This document shows, one piece after another, positions 16,130-25,110 of a stretch of 64,000 nucleotides of DNA. The position numbers and the translations under genes were made by a program. The stretch's first letter is position 1. Each line of letters begins with the position of its first letter. Location: contig DFOA01000036.1 of the NCBI GenBank assembly GCA_002381185.1, forward strand, positions 11,653-75,652, read 5' to 3'. The notes below the pieces were generated by a model, which had not been told where the DNA came from, ran no database searches, and saw only the letters and a program-made list of their open reading frames with translations. This DNA is from Firmicutes bacterium UBA3553. Lineage in GTDB: Bacteria; Bacillota; Clostridia; Tissierellales; Sedimentibacteraceae.

Positions 16130-18232
16130 ATGGCTAAAATAACAGGATGGCAGGGTAGTATATTAAGAGTTAATCTGACTACCGGAAATATAAAAGTTGA
16201 AGATGCAATGAAATATAAAGATTTAGTGGGCGGAGCGGGATTTGGATACAAGATAATATTCGATGAAGTTCCACAAGGAACTAAGGCTTTTGATGAAGCA
16301 AACAAGGTAGTAATAGCAGTAGGTCCTCTTACAGGTACAACTGCTCCTTGCAGCGGAAGAACTAATATAACATCATTAAGTCCGACTAACCCTTATCATG
16401 CGGTAGCAGACAGTCATATGGGCGGTAATTTCGGTGCTTGGATGAAATTTGCCGGATATGACGGAATCATTATCGAAGGAGCGTCAACTAAACCTGTATG
16501 GTTAAAAATTGAAGACGAAAAAGTATCCATAGAAGATGCAAGCGACTTATGGGGCAAGGGTGTAATAGACACAACTTACGCCATCAATGAGGTTATGGGT
16601 AAGGAAGCATGTGTGGCAGCAATCGGACCTGCAGGAGAGCAGCAAAAGAATCTGGCATCAATAGTGAATTCAGTTAACCATTCAGCCGGAGGACACGGAG
16701 GAATATTAGGAGCTAAAAAATTAAAAGCTATAGGTGTTAAAGGAACAAAAGCAGTACATATAGCAGAAGGTAAAGCTCAGGATTGGTTAAAATTAAATGA
16801 ATTTATGATGACAGATATCATAGGTGCAAATAACCAGCACGTTGTGCCAAACACACCTCAGCCTTGGGCAGAATATCACAATCCGGGAAGCCGTTGGACA
16901 GCACAGCTTGGATTATTCTGGGGAGCTGCAAATCCACCTGTAGAAACAGGAGAATGTCCTGTAGGTGATAAAAATAAAGTTGGTTTGCGTACACAAAAAG
17001 CTGTATTCGACTTAGGACCTTTAGCTGAAGATAGAACTATAAAAATGGGCGGATGCTATTCATGTCCAATTCGCTGCCAGTCAAATATGTATATGCCTGA
17101 ACTTGAAAAATACGGATTAACTCCTTATGCAACAAGTACATGCATAAACTACAGCTCACCTAGCACTGCAATGGTAAAAGGATATGCAGACGGTGAAAAG
17201 CAAGGTATGGATTCTCTGGTTACAAAATGCCTTGGTTCAAGACTTGCTGATGATTATGGTATCTGGAGCAACTATGGACAATTGCCTAGAGACTTCAAAT
17301 ATTGCTACAGCTCTGGAAAATTAAAAGAAGTATTACCTGCAGAAGAATATAACAGCATCAATTGGGATATGTTGGAAAAAGGTGATCCGGGCTGGATGCT
17401 GGAATACTATAATAACTTAATAAAAGGCGGAGAGTTTTCGCATCTTCTTGACGGACCATACTGGATAGACCAGAGATGGAATTTAGGAAAAGAATATTGG
17501 GATTCATACGGAAATAACATATGGTCAAAAATGGCTTTCCCTAAACATCATAGCAATGAGGCAGGAGCGCAGGTTGGAGCATTGATAAATATAATATTCA
17601 ACAGAGACCCTAACTCACATACTCATATGAATATGATAGGAGCAGGTCTTCCTATAGAAATTCTTAAAGAGGTTGCCGGCGAAGTTTGGGGTTCTCCGGA
17701 CGCATTGGATGCACCTAAGAACTATACTCCAATGAATGAATATAAAGCTAAATTTGCAAAATGGTCATTGGACAGAAACTTCTTACATGACTCAATAACA
17801 TTGTGCAACTGGGTATGGCCTATGACTGTTTCACCATCTAAAGCAAGAAATTACAGAGGCGACACAGCATTGGAAGCAAAATTCTTCAGTCTTGCTACCG
17901 GAGTAGAAACTTCAGAGGAAGAATTGGATTTGGCTGCCGAAAGAATATCAACTCTTCACAGAGCATTAACTGTTAAAAACATGAATACAGTAGATATGAG
18001 AAACGAGCATGACACAATACCTGAATGGGTATTTGAAGCTGATCCTGAAATGAAACCTTTCACAGAAGGCACAGTTAAACTTGACAGAGAAGATATGCAG
18101 TTAGGATTAACAATGCTTTATAAAGAATACGGATGGGATGAAAAGACAGGAGCACCGACAAGAGCTACTTTGGAAAGATTAGGTCTTAAAGATGTGGCTG
18201 ATGAACTTGAAAGTTTAAACTTATTACCATAA
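16130..18232 (+). CDS. Aldehyde:ferredoxin oxidoreductase family tungstoenzyme (YdhV/BamB-like)
   Basis: 700-residue AOR-family protein, the same length as E. coli YdhV. The N-terminal domain carries the bis-pterin binding region (LVGGAGFG, GPLTGT, GRTNITSLSP, GGNFGAWMKFAGYDGIIIEG). The [4Fe-4S] ligands are in GGCYSCPIRC near residues 305-314, with a further Cys in LCNWVW. No signal peptide is present. The family binds tungstopterin and oxidises aldehydes or reduces aromatic thioesters (BamB); the substrate is not predictable here. ATG 16130 follows TTGGAGGAAG. A 16-bp hairpin follows the stop. Confidence 0.92.
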   Translation: MAKITGWQGSILRVNLTTGNIKVEDAMKYKDLVGGAGFGYKIIFDEVPQGTKAFDEANKVVIAVGPLTGTTAPCSGRTNITSLSPTNPYHAVADSHMGGNFGAWMKFAGYDGIIIEGASTKPVWLKIEDEKVSIEDASDLWGKGVIDTTYAINEVMGKEACVAAIGPAGEQQKNLASIVNSVNHSAGGHGGILGAKKLKAIGVKGTKAVHIAEGKAQDWLKLNEFMMTDIIGANNQHVVPNTPQPWAEYHNPGSRWTAQLGLFWGAANPPVETGECPVGDKNKVGLRTQKAVFDLGPLAEDRTIKMGGCYSCPIRCQSNMYMPELEKYGLTPYATSTCINYSSPSTAMVKGYADGEKQGMDSLVTKCLGSRLADDYGIWSNYGQLPRDFKYCYSSGKLKEVLPAEEYNSINWDMLEKGDPGWMLEYYNNLIKGGEFSHLLDGPYWIDQRWNLGKEYWDSYGNNIWSKMAFPKHHSNEAGAQVGALINIIFNRDPNSHTHMNMIGAGLPIEILKEVAGEVWGSPDALDAPKNYTPMNEYKAKFAKWSLDRNFLHDSITLCNWVWPMTVSPSKARNYRGDTALEAKFFSLATGVETSEEELDLAAERISTLHRALTVKNMNTVDMRNEHDTIPEWVFEADPEMKPFTEGTVKLDREDMQLGLTMLYKEYGWDEKTGAPTRATLERLGLKDVADELESLNLLP

Positions 18233-18252
18233 TAAATATTAATTGTATAATA

Positions 18253-18287
18253 GTAGAATGGGAGAGCATTTTGCTTTCCTATTCTAC
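18253..18287 (+). terminator. 16-bp hairpin between AOR and polyferredoxin genes
   Basis: GTAGAATGGGAGAGCA pairs with TGCTTTCCTATTCTAC over 16 positions (two G-U pairs) around a TTT loop, followed by TTATTTAT. It could be a partial terminator or a stabilising 3' hairpin that lowers expression of the downstream gene relative to the AOR. Confidence 0.7.
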
Positions 18288-18305
18288 TTATTTATAGGTG
18301 TCGTT

Positions 18306-19385
18306 ATGATATTAGATTATTTAATTCATAAATTAACTGAAGAAAAGCCTCCTGAAATATGTGCAGACAAATGTATTAATTCTTACAGCTCAGCTGTGGA
18401 GTGCAGTAAGTGCACAGAAATTTGTCCTGAAGGCGCCGCTAAATTCAAAGGTAAAAAAGTTATATTTGATGAAAAACTTTGCAGCAATTGCGGTATATGC
18501 AAAGCAAAGTGCCCTACACAAGCCATAAAGGTTAAAAACACAGGGGAAGAAAGCATACTAAATCACATAGGAGAAAAGAAAAATCCGGTATTTTCATGTT
18601 CTATGGAAGGTGCGGCAGGAAACCTAAACATAAGTTGTTTAAATGCCATGCACCCCGAATTTATTTCTGCTCTTTTTATATTATATAAGGATAAAAAGCT
18701 TTATTTTAATACAAGCAGTTGTACTAAATGTGAAATGGGCTATAACGATTCTGTGTTCAGAGATGCTTTAGACAAATCTTTAATTTTTGTTAAAAGGCTG
18801 GGAATCAGTCCCGTTTACGAAATTCTTTCTGAAGAAGCAGATTTTTCTGACTTGCTTGATGAAGAAATATCACGAAGAAATTTATTTAAACTTGTAACAA
18901 AAGAATCCAGAAATATTGCTTTGAAAACAATAACCACAATAATAGATGAAGACGAACAGCTGTCTGTACGTAAGCTGTTGCTAAAAGCCATACAAAACAT
19001 TGAAATTGAAACTGATAAGCCGAATACATTTTGGGAATATTGGAATGTAAACGCAGATTGTGATGGATGCGGAAAATGCAAATCCGTTTGTCCAGGAAAA
19101 GCCTGGAAGATTGAAAATAATGATACATCAATACAATTGTACCATAGTTCCGGTAATTGTTATAAATGCGGCTTGTGTAAAACTGTCTGCCCGAAAAAAG
19201 CAATTGCTGAAAGTGTGAGCGAAATTCGTAATTCATTAGAATTTGTTCTTAAAAGAGAAATAAAATTAAATACCTGCAAGGTATGCAATAAAAAATTCAT
19301 ATATGACAGTGAAAAAGATGAAGTATGTGATGTTTGCAGAAAAAAAGAATTATTAAGAAAAAAAATATCAACCAGTTTGAGTTAA
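18306..19385 (+). CDS. Polyferredoxin-like 4Fe-4S protein of the AOR cluster
   Basis: 359-residue protein with several cysteine modules. An N-terminal bacterial ferredoxin pair (CSKCTEICP, CSNCGICKAKCP) is followed by a middle domain with CTKCEMGY, a second ferredoxin pair (CDGCGKCKSVCP, CYKCGLCKTVCP) and a C-terminal CxxC...CxxC zinc-ribbon-like end. It probably passes electrons to or from the AOR. ATG 18306 has a weak AGGTG. An upstream in-frame ATG at 18258 would add a hydrophobic helix but lies inside the hairpin and lacks a ribosome binding site. Confidence 0.8.
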   Translation: MILDYLIHKLTEEKPPEICADKCINSYSSAVECSKCTEICPEGAAKFKGKKVIFDEKLCSNCGICKAKCPTQAIKVKNTGEESILNHIGEKKNPVFSCSMEGAAGNLNISCLNAMHPEFISALFILYKDKKLYFNTSSCTKCEMGYNDSVFRDALDKSLIFVKRLGISPVYEILSEEADFSDLLDEEISRRNLFKLVTKESRNIALKTITTIIDEDEQLSVRKLLLKAIQNIEIETDKPNTFWEYWNVNADCDGCGKCKSVCPGKAWKIENNDTSIQLYHSSGNCYKCGLCKTVCPKKAIAESVSEIRNSLEFVLKREIKLNTCKVCNKKFIYDSEKDEVCDVCRKKELLRKKISTSLS

Positions 19386-19448
19386 TTTATATATTTTATA
19401 GCACTTTTTTGATATAATAATGGAAATACACTTAAGAGGAGAATAATA

Positions 19449-19703
19449 ATGGGTAAAATAGGAACAGGAGAATTAGTACTTATATTAATTATTGCTTTAA
19501 TAGTAGTCGGACCGACTAAGCTTCCGGAGTTAGGAAAGGCATTGGGTAAGACTTTAAATGAGTTTAAGAAGGTTTCTAAAGAATTTAAAGAAGATTTGAC
19601 TATAGAAAGCACACCAAAGAAAGTTGAAAAAGAAGTTAAAACAGAAAAAATTGAAACAGAAAAAGTTGAAACAGCTTTAAAAGAAGAAGAGGCGGAAAAT
19701 TAA
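19449..19703 (+). CDS. tatA: Twin-arginine translocase subunit TatA (second copy)
   Basis: 84-residue TatA/E protein closely resembling the copy at 15.2 kb. It has helix ELVLILIIALIVV, hinge GPTKLPELGKALGKTLNEFK, then a longer charged tail with repeated KVEKEVKTEKIE-like units. ATG 19449 follows AAGAGGAG. The two tatA genes bracket the ferredoxin-AOR genes and differ mainly in their tails. There is no tatC nearby. Confidence 0.93.
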   Translation: MGKIGTGELVLILIIALIVVGPTKLPELGKALGKTLNEFKKVSKEFKEDLTIESTPKKVEKEVKTEKIETEKVETALKEEEAEN

Positions 19704-19844
19704 AAATAAATTTTTGTATTGAAAGCACATTTCATCCCATGTGTTTGATCAAAGGATAATAGAGGACATTTATATATTTGAATTTAAATTAACTCTATGA
19801 AGATGAATCTTAATCAACATTAGATAATCTTATCTAAAAATCTA

Positions 19845-19873
19845 TTGACAATTATAATCTATTATGATAATTT
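19845..19873 (+). promoter_or_regulatory. Promoter of the aspS T-box transcript
   Basis: TTGACA at 19845 is followed at 15-17 bases by GATAATTT, about 15 bases before stem I of the T-box. Confidence 0.6.
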
Positions 19874-19888
19874 AAATTTATATATTGC

Positions 19889-20068
19889 ATGAGGAAGAGT
19901 AATCATAATGTATTAATCATAGCGAGACGGGGATGATGGAAAACTGTTATTAACTTATGATGAAAGACGCCTCTATAGCGCAATTACCAATTGAGAGGGA
20001 CTACTAGTAGTCCAAGTAGGGTGGCAACGCGGGTTATACTCGTCCCTAAGTGGGGATGAGTTATTTTT
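19889..20068 (+). promoter_or_regulatory. T-box riboswitch (tRNA-Asp sensing) upstream of aspS
   Basis: Stem I begins GAGGAAGAGTAA and closes with CCTC. The specifier codon in GAAAGACG is GAC (19966-19968), which is Asp. The apical GAGACGGGGATGATGG segment fits stem I. The antiterminator T-box sequence AGGGTGGCAACGCGGG at 20018-20033 has a TGGC bulge complementary to a tRNA ending GCCA, as expected for tRNA-Asp with discriminator G. The terminator at 20038-20061 (ACTCGTCCC stem) has a T-rich tail. Uncharged tRNA-Asp should switch aspS on. Confidence 0.93.
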
Positions 20069-20087
20069 ATTTACTTTGGAGGATATT

Positions 20088-21866
20088 ATGGAAACAATGG
20101 GCGCTTTAAGAAGAAGTAATATGTGCGGAGAATTAAGGAAAGACCATATAGGCGAAGAAGTGGTACTCATGGGTTGGGTACAGAAGAGAAGAAGCCTTGG
20201 CGGATTAATATTTGCTGATTTAAGAGATATAACAGGCTTAATCCAGGTTGTGTTTGACACTGAAGTAAACAAGGAAGCATTTGAAAAAGCAGGACAATTA
20301 AGAAGTGAATTTGTCATTGCCGTAAGAGGAAAGGTTTTTGAAAGACAGTCTAAAAATATGGAGATGGCAACAGGCGAAATAGAAGTATACGCCGAAGAGC
20401 TTAAAATATTAGATACCGCAGAAACACCTCCGATTTATATAAAGGATGACGATGATGTGTCTGAACAAATGCGTTTAAAATATAGATTTCTTGATTTAAG
20501 AAAGCCTCATATGCAGAATAATTTATTATTGAGAAGCAAGACATCAAAAGTTATAAGAGACTTTTTGTATGAAAATGATTTTAATGAAATAGAAACCCCG
20601 TTTTTAACCAAGCCTACTCCTGAAGGAGCAAGGGACTATCTGGTTCCCAGCAGGGTAAATCCCGGAAAGTTCTATGCATTGCCTCAGTCCCCGCAGCTTT
20701 TTAAACAGCTTTTGATGGTTTCAGGCATGAACAGATATTTCCAGATAGTTCGATGCTTTAGAGACGAAGACTTAAGAGCAAACAGACAGCCTGAATTTAC
20801 ACAGGTTGATATTGAAATGTCATTTGTGGATGTTGAAGATGTTATTTCAATAAATGAAAGATTGATACAAAGGATATTCAAGGAAATTAAAAATGTTGAT
20901 ATTGAGCTGCCAATTAAACGTATGTCGTATCAGGTTGCAATGGATAAATACGGCTGTGACAAACCAGATTTGCGTTTTGGATACGAGCTTACAAATATAA
21001 CTGAAATATTTAAGGATTCAGAATTTAATGCGTTTAAATCAACCTATGAAATGAAAGGCCTGATTAAATGTGTAAAAATAGAAGGTTCAGCAGATGATTT
21101 TTCAAAGAAAGGAATTTCTAAGCTTGAGAAATTTGTTAAAACTTATGGAGCCAAAGGTTTGGCGTGGCTTAAATATGAAAATGGAGCAATTGATTCTCCT
21201 ATAGCTAAATTCTTAAGCGAAGATGAATTAAAACAGTTAACAACATCCCTTGAATTAAAAGAAAAGGATATTGTATTTATAGTAGCTGACAAGGAATCAG
21301 TGGTAAATACTTCCCTTGGAGCTTTAAGAATTGAAATAGCAAAAGAAAAAGGGCTCATTGATGACAATAAATTTGAATTGGTATGGATTACTGATTTTCC
21401 GTTGTTTGAGTACGACGAAGAGGAAAACAGATATGTTGCAAAACATCATCCGTTCACATCCCCTGTTGATGAAGATATAGAAAAAATTGAATCTGATCCT
21501 GGAGAGGTACGTGCGAAGGCCTACGATATAGTAATAAACGGAGATGAAATCGGCGGAGGAAGCATCCGTATCACAAACAGGGAACTGCAGAACAGAATGT
21601 TCAGAGCTTTGGGTTTCACTGATGAGGAAGCTAACGAAAAATTCGGATTTTTACTGGAAGCATTCAAGTACGGGGTACCGCCTCACGGAGGAATCGCGTA
21701 CGGCTTAGACCGTTTCATGATGCTTTTAACTAACTCAGACAACATAAGAGACGTTATAGCTTTCCCTAAAACTCAAAGCGCAACATGCTTGATGACAGAA
21801 GCACCCACATATGCTTCAGAAAAGCAATTGAAAGAATTAAGTGTTGAAGTAACTGAGCTGAAGTAG
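20088..21866 (+). CDS. aspS: Aspartyl-tRNA synthetase
   Basis: Class IIb synthetase, 592 residues. It has an N-terminal OB-fold anticodon domain (RRSLGGLIFADLRD), class II motif 2 (FRDEDLRANRQPEFTQVDIEMSF), the bacterial GAD insertion domain and motif 3 (GGIAYGLDRFMMLL). Bacterial enzymes of this size can be Asp-specific or Asp/Asn-nondiscriminating, which the sequence alone does not settle. ATG 20088 follows TTGGAGGATATT. Expression is controlled by the Asp T-box. The partner hisS, often adjacent in Clostridia, is absent here. Confidence 0.97.
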   Translation: METMGALRRSNMCGELRKDHIGEEVVLMGWVQKRRSLGGLIFADLRDITGLIQVVFDTEVNKEAFEKAGQLRSEFVIAVRGKVFERQSKNMEMATGEIEVYAEELKILDTAETPPIYIKDDDDVSEQMRLKYRFLDLRKPHMQNNLLLRSKTSKVIRDFLYENDFNEIETPFLTKPTPEGARDYLVPSRVNPGKFYALPQSPQLFKQLLMVSGMNRYFQIVRCFRDEDLRANRQPEFTQVDIEMSFVDVEDVISINERLIQRIFKEIKNVDIELPIKRMSYQVAMDKYGCDKPDLRFGYELTNITEIFKDSEFNAFKSTYEMKGLIKCVKIEGSADDFSKKGISKLEKFVKTYGAKGLAWLKYENGAIDSPIAKFLSEDELKQLTTSLELKEKDIVFIVADKESVVNTSLGALRIEIAKEKGLIDDNKFELVWITDFPLFEYDEEENRYVAKHHPFTSPVDEDIEKIESDPGEVRAKAYDIVINGDEIGGGSIRITNRELQNRMFRALGFTDEEANEKFGFLLEAFKYGVPPHGGIAYGLDRFMMLLTNSDNIRDVIAFPKTQSATCLMTEAPTYASEKQLKELSVEVTELK

Positions 21867-21912
21867 AACGATACCGTGCGGCTACGGTCGGTCAGCAGGA
21901 AGGAAGAAGATA

Positions 21913-22329
21913 ATGGATCAAGTAGGCAAGATAGAAAAATTAGAAGGAAATAAAGCTACAGTATCGGTAAAAAGAATATCCGCCTGCGGTGAAAACTGCA
22001 AGGGCTGCAGCTCAGCGTGCAAGCAGCCGAGTGTTATTTTTGAAACTGATATAACCGGCGATTATGAGGTGGGAGATTATGTTGAAATAACCACTGAAAA
22101 TGAAGTGTTATTAAAGCAGATAGCAATGCTCTACGGCATACCGTTTATAATTATGCTGGCAACTATAGGGATTTTTCAGCTATTGCTCAGAAACAATCCC
22201 GATAAAGATATAATTTCTGCTGTTGCTTCCGTTGCATCATTGGCTTTGTCTTTTTTCATTTTGAAGAGTTATGATAAAAAAGAAATGAAGAAAAATACTC
22301 TTAAATTTACCATAGGAAGAAAGCTTTAA
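21913..22329 (+). CDS. RseC/SoxR-reducing-system family membrane protein
   Basis: 138 residues with an N-terminal cysteine-rich region (CGENCKGCSSACKQP, four Cys that could bind a metal or cluster) and two transmembrane helices (about 70-92 and 99-115). This is the RseC/MucC layout linked to SoxR reduction and Rnf-associated electron transfer in other bacteria; no rnf genes are here. ATG 21913 follows GGAAGGAAG. Function in Clostridia is not established. Confidence 0.82.
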   Translation: MDQVGKIEKLEGNKATVSVKRISACGENCKGCSSACKQPSVIFETDITGDYEVGDYVEITTENEVLLKQIAMLYGIPFIIMLATIGIFQLLLRNNPDKDIISAVASVASLALSFFILKSYDKKEMKKNTLKFTIGRKL

Positions 22330-22354
22330 TTTTTGTAATGTAAAAGGATATACA

Positions 22355-23668
22355 ATGAATATATTTGAAATGCAATATGAAAATTCAATTAATAAGAAAG
22401 GGCCTCTTGCAGAACGCATGAGGCCTAAAAGCCTTGATGATTTTGTAGGACAAGAGCATATAGTCGGCAAAGGTAAAATACTAAACAGAGCAATTGAAGC
22501 TGACAAGCTTTCTTCAGCCATTTTTTACGGTCCTCCTGGTACAGGAAAGACAACTCTGGCCAGAATTATTGCCGAAAATACAAACAATAATTTCACAACA
22601 TTAAATGCGGTAACCGGCGGAATTAAGGATATTAAGGAAAAAATCAGCTATGCTGTTGATGAGCTGTCCATATACAACAAAAGAACTATTCTTTTTATTG
22701 ATGAAATTCACAGGTTTAACAAAGCCCAGCAGGATGCACTGCTGCCGTATGTGGAAAACGGCACTATTATATTGATTGGGGCGACAACTGAAAATCCTTA
22801 CTTTGAAGTGAATCAGGCTTTAATATCCCGTTCGTTGGTGTTTGAGTTTAAAAAAATAACCGGTGAAGATATTAAGACGGTTGTGAGAAAGGCTTTATCG
22901 GATAAGGTAAGAGGATATGGTGCAAAAAATGTCGAGTTGGATGATGAGGCGTTAATACACATAGTGGAAAATTCCAACGGAGATATAAGAAAAGCATTGA
23001 GCGCTCTGGAGCTTGGAGTAGAAACTACCGAAGAAGCAGACGGCAAAATAAAAATTGATATAAATATAGCTGTTGAATGCATTCAAAGGAAGAAGATTGA
23101 ATATGATAAAAATGGAGATAGTCATTATGACACCATTTCTGCATTTATTAAGAGTATGAGGGGGTCAGACCCGGATGCGGCTGTATTTTGGCTTGCAAAA
23201 ATGATAAAGGCAGGCGAAGATCCAAAGTTCATAGCAAGAAGGATAATCATATGTGCTTCAGAGGATGTGGGAAATGCAGATCCAAGGGCACTGGAGGTTG
23301 CGGTGAATGCCTTTAAGGCAGTGGAAATAATCGGATTCCCCGAAGGACGTATAACGTTGGCTCAGGCTGCTTTATATGTGGCGTGTGCACCTAAAAGCAA
23401 CGCTTCAATTATTGCCATAGACAGGGCGATGGATGCAGTTGAAAAGCATTCACTGGAAGTACCGCGGCATTTGAAGGATGCACATTACGGAGGAGCTGAA
23501 AAACTTGGGAGAGGATTAAGCTATAAATATCCTCATGATTATGACAAATTTTACGTTAAACAAAGTTATCTTCCTGAAACTTTGAAAAACGTAAGTTTTT
23601 ATGAACCCAAGGAATCCGGGTATGAAAGCAGGATTAAAAAATTCCTGGAATACCTGAAGCAGGGTTAA
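22355..23668 (+). CDS. rarA: Replication-associated recombination protein A (RarA/MgsA)
   Basis: 437-residue AAA+ ATPase acting at stalled replication forks. Visible are PLAERMRPKSLDDFVGQEH at the N-terminus, Walker A GPPGTGKTT, Walker B FIDEIHRF and sensor 1 GATTENP. A C-terminal tetramerisation domain includes the conserved RAMDAVEKHSLEVPRHLKDAHYGG-like region and the YKYPHDY motif. ATG 22355 is preceded by AAAAGGATAT. Confidence 0.95.
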   Translation: MNIFEMQYENSINKKGPLAERMRPKSLDDFVGQEHIVGKGKILNRAIEADKLSSAIFYGPPGTGKTTLARIIAENTNNNFTTLNAVTGGIKDIKEKISYAVDELSIYNKRTILFIDEIHRFNKAQQDALLPYVENGTIILIGATTENPYFEVNQALISRSLVFEFKKITGEDIKTVVRKALSDKVRGYGAKNVELDDEALIHIVENSNGDIRKALSALELGVETTEEADGKIKIDINIAVECIQRKKIEYDKNGDSHYDTISAFIKSMRGSDPDAAVFWLAKMIKAGEDPKFIARRIIICASEDVGNADPRALEVAVNAFKAVEIIGFPEGRITLAQAALYVACAPKSNASIIAIDRAMDAVEKHSLEVPRHLKDAHYGGAEKLGRGLSYKYPHDYDKFYVKQSYLPETLKNVSFYEPKESGYESRIKKFLEYLKQG

Positions 23669-23678
23669 AGGAGGTACT

Positions 23679-24182
23679 ATGAATTATAAATTATTTAAAT
23701 CAGATATAACGGATTTAAGTGTTGCTGAGATTTTAGAAAGCAAAATTGATTTTAATAAGTTTGACAAAAATCGGGAATATGACATTTCAGCAGAATTTTA
23801 TAATAAAGACCTGCAGGAAGAAGTGTTAAATGAAAATGTATCTTATGAAATAAAAAGAAAACACTATGTATTTATAAGAAAAATCAGAGACTTATTTGAG
23901 AAGCATAACATCAAAATCAATAAATTTTATCTTATGGGTACTATTATTGATTTAGATGAAAACGAAATTAATGTTTCAATTTTGAAGTCTGTTTATAATA
24001 AAAAGAGCAATACAATCTGGCCTTGCAAGGAAATATTCATATTTGAAGACAGCAAGAATAAATTAGATGAACTGCTGTTCAGCAATCAAATATCCGAAGA
24101 AGATTATGAATCAAATTTGGAGATTTTAAAAGACGAGTTAAATATTTATGAAAATGAAGATGAACTGCAGTATTTAAATTAA
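23679..24182 (+). CDS. Hypothetical acidic protein
   Basis: 167 residues, soluble, rich in Asp, Glu, Lys and Asn; I recognise no family. The centre has a KRKHYVFIRKIRDLFEKHN helix and a beta-rich FYLMGTIIDLDENEINVSIL segment; the C-terminus is strongly acidic. ATG 23679 has a strong AAAGGAGGTACT site 10 bases after rarA, so it is co-transcribed with rarA. Codon use resembles the neighbours. Confidence 0.7.
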   Translation: MNYKLFKSDITDLSVAEILESKIDFNKFDKNREYDISAEFYNKDLQEEVLNENVSYEIKRKHYVFIRKIRDLFEKHNIKINKFYLMGTIIDLDENEINVSILKSVYNKKSNTIWPCKEIFIFEDSKNKLDELLFSNQISEEDYESNLEILKDELNIYENEDELQYLN

Positions 24183-24261
24183 CGTTGTTCCTCCTTTGTA
24201 ACCTTATGTATTATTGTTAATAAAATAGTATAAGGGTTTCAGCATCATAAGGAGGAATGGT

Positions 24262-24522
24262 ATGGAAGTATATATTATAACCTTTAAGCATGGAAGTTAC
24301 GCTGTCGCGGCATTTAATAAACTGCAGGGATATGGTGTAAGAAATATGAGGGTATCTCAAACTCCATTCAGTATAAAGGGAGAATGTGATTTGTGCATAA
24401 GAGCAATAGGCCAAAATACATTGAACATCATATTAAACGAATGTGAGGGAAAGTATCCTGTAAGCAATATATATTTGGAAGCAAGTCAAGACGGCAGAAC
24501 GGTTTACAAATTGCTTTCATAA
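24262..24522 (+). CDS. DUF3343 (putative Se/S carrier-like) protein
   Basis: 86-residue protein starting MEVYIITFKHGSYAVAAF, with a CxxC pair at Cys42 and Cys45 (ECDLCIRA), the layout of the DUF3343 family. That family is annotated as a putative selenium/sulfur carrier and often occurs near YedF or selenium genes. Its place just before iscR-iscS-iscU, in a genome with a selenocysteine system, suggests persulfide or selenide handling (inference). ATG 24262 follows AAGGAGGAATGG. A terminator follows. Confidence 0.8.
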   Translation: MEVYIITFKHGSYAVAAFNKLQGYGVRNMRVSQTPFSIKGECDLCIRAIGQNTLNIILNECEGKYPVSNIYLEASQDGRTVYKLLS

Positions 24523-24530
24523 TAAGAAAT

Positions 24531-24583
24531 TGGTACAGTCCACTAAATTTCAGAATGAAATTTGTGTACTGTACCATTTTTTT
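24531..24583 (+). terminator. Intrinsic terminator after DUF3343 gene
   Basis: TGGTACAGT and ACTGTACCA form the outer stem and AAATTTCA with TGAAATTT the inner stem, followed by seven T residues. Confidence 0.88.
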
Positions 24584-24603
24584 GAATTATTTTATGATAA
24601 TTG

Positions 24604-24658
24604 TTGACAAATTTAGTGGGGTATAATATAATTACTTGTACCCTACTAAAACAGTAGG
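24604..24658 (+). promoter_or_regulatory. iscR promoter with Rrf2-type operator
   Basis: TTGACA (24604) and TATAAT (24627) are 17 bases apart, a near-perfect sigma-A promoter. An inverted repeat, CCTACT-AAAAC-AGTAGG (24642-24658), lies just past the likely start. TTTAGTGGGGTA inside the promoter is a near-exact inverted copy of TACCCTACTAAA. These are the expected place and kind of site for IscR autoregulation. Confidence 0.75.
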
Positions 24659-24681
24659 AATTGATTAGGAGGAGAGCAGAT

Positions 24682-25110
24682 ATGATTTTATCAACAAAGG
24701 GCAGATATGGATTAAAGGCGATATTTGAACTTGCACTGAACTACGGTTTGGGGCCTGTTTCTCTGAAAAAAATATCAGATAAATATGATATATCAGAAAG
24801 TTACTTAGAACAACTTTTTGCTAAACTTAAAAAAAGTGGTTATATTGATACGGTGAGAGGACCTCAGGGGGGGTACTTCCTTGCTAAAAATCCAAATGAA
24901 ATAACGGTGGGGATGATTTTAAGAACACTGGAAGGAGATATAACAACTTCAGAATGCATAAATAAAGAGGTCTGTTCAAGAGAATCCATTTGTGCTACGA
25001 GGGTTATATTGGAGAAGATAGAAAAAAGTATAAATAATGTCATAGATAATATAACTTTGGCTGACATGCAAGCGGAGCAAAAAAATATTTTAACGGAGGA
25101 AAATAAATGA
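24682..25110 (+). CDS. iscR: Rrf2-family Fe-S-responsive regulator IscR
   Basis: 142-residue winged-helix regulator starting ILSTKGRYGLKA. The recognition helix region ISDKYDISESYLEQLFAKLKK and wing VRGPQGGY are typical of IscR. Cysteines in ECINKEVCSRESICATR are the likely [2Fe-2S] ligands. ATG 24682 is chosen over an in-frame upstream TTG because GGAGGAG lies 9 bases upstream. Its stop overlaps the iscS ATG (ATGA). It probably represses its own operon when it carries a cluster. Confidence 0.93.
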   Translation: MILSTKGRYGLKAIFELALNYGLGPVSLKKISDKYDISESYLEQLFAKLKKSGYIDTVRGPQGGYFLAKNPNEITVGMILRTLEGDITTSECINKEVCSRESICATRVILEKIEKSINNVIDNITLADMQAEQKNILTEENK

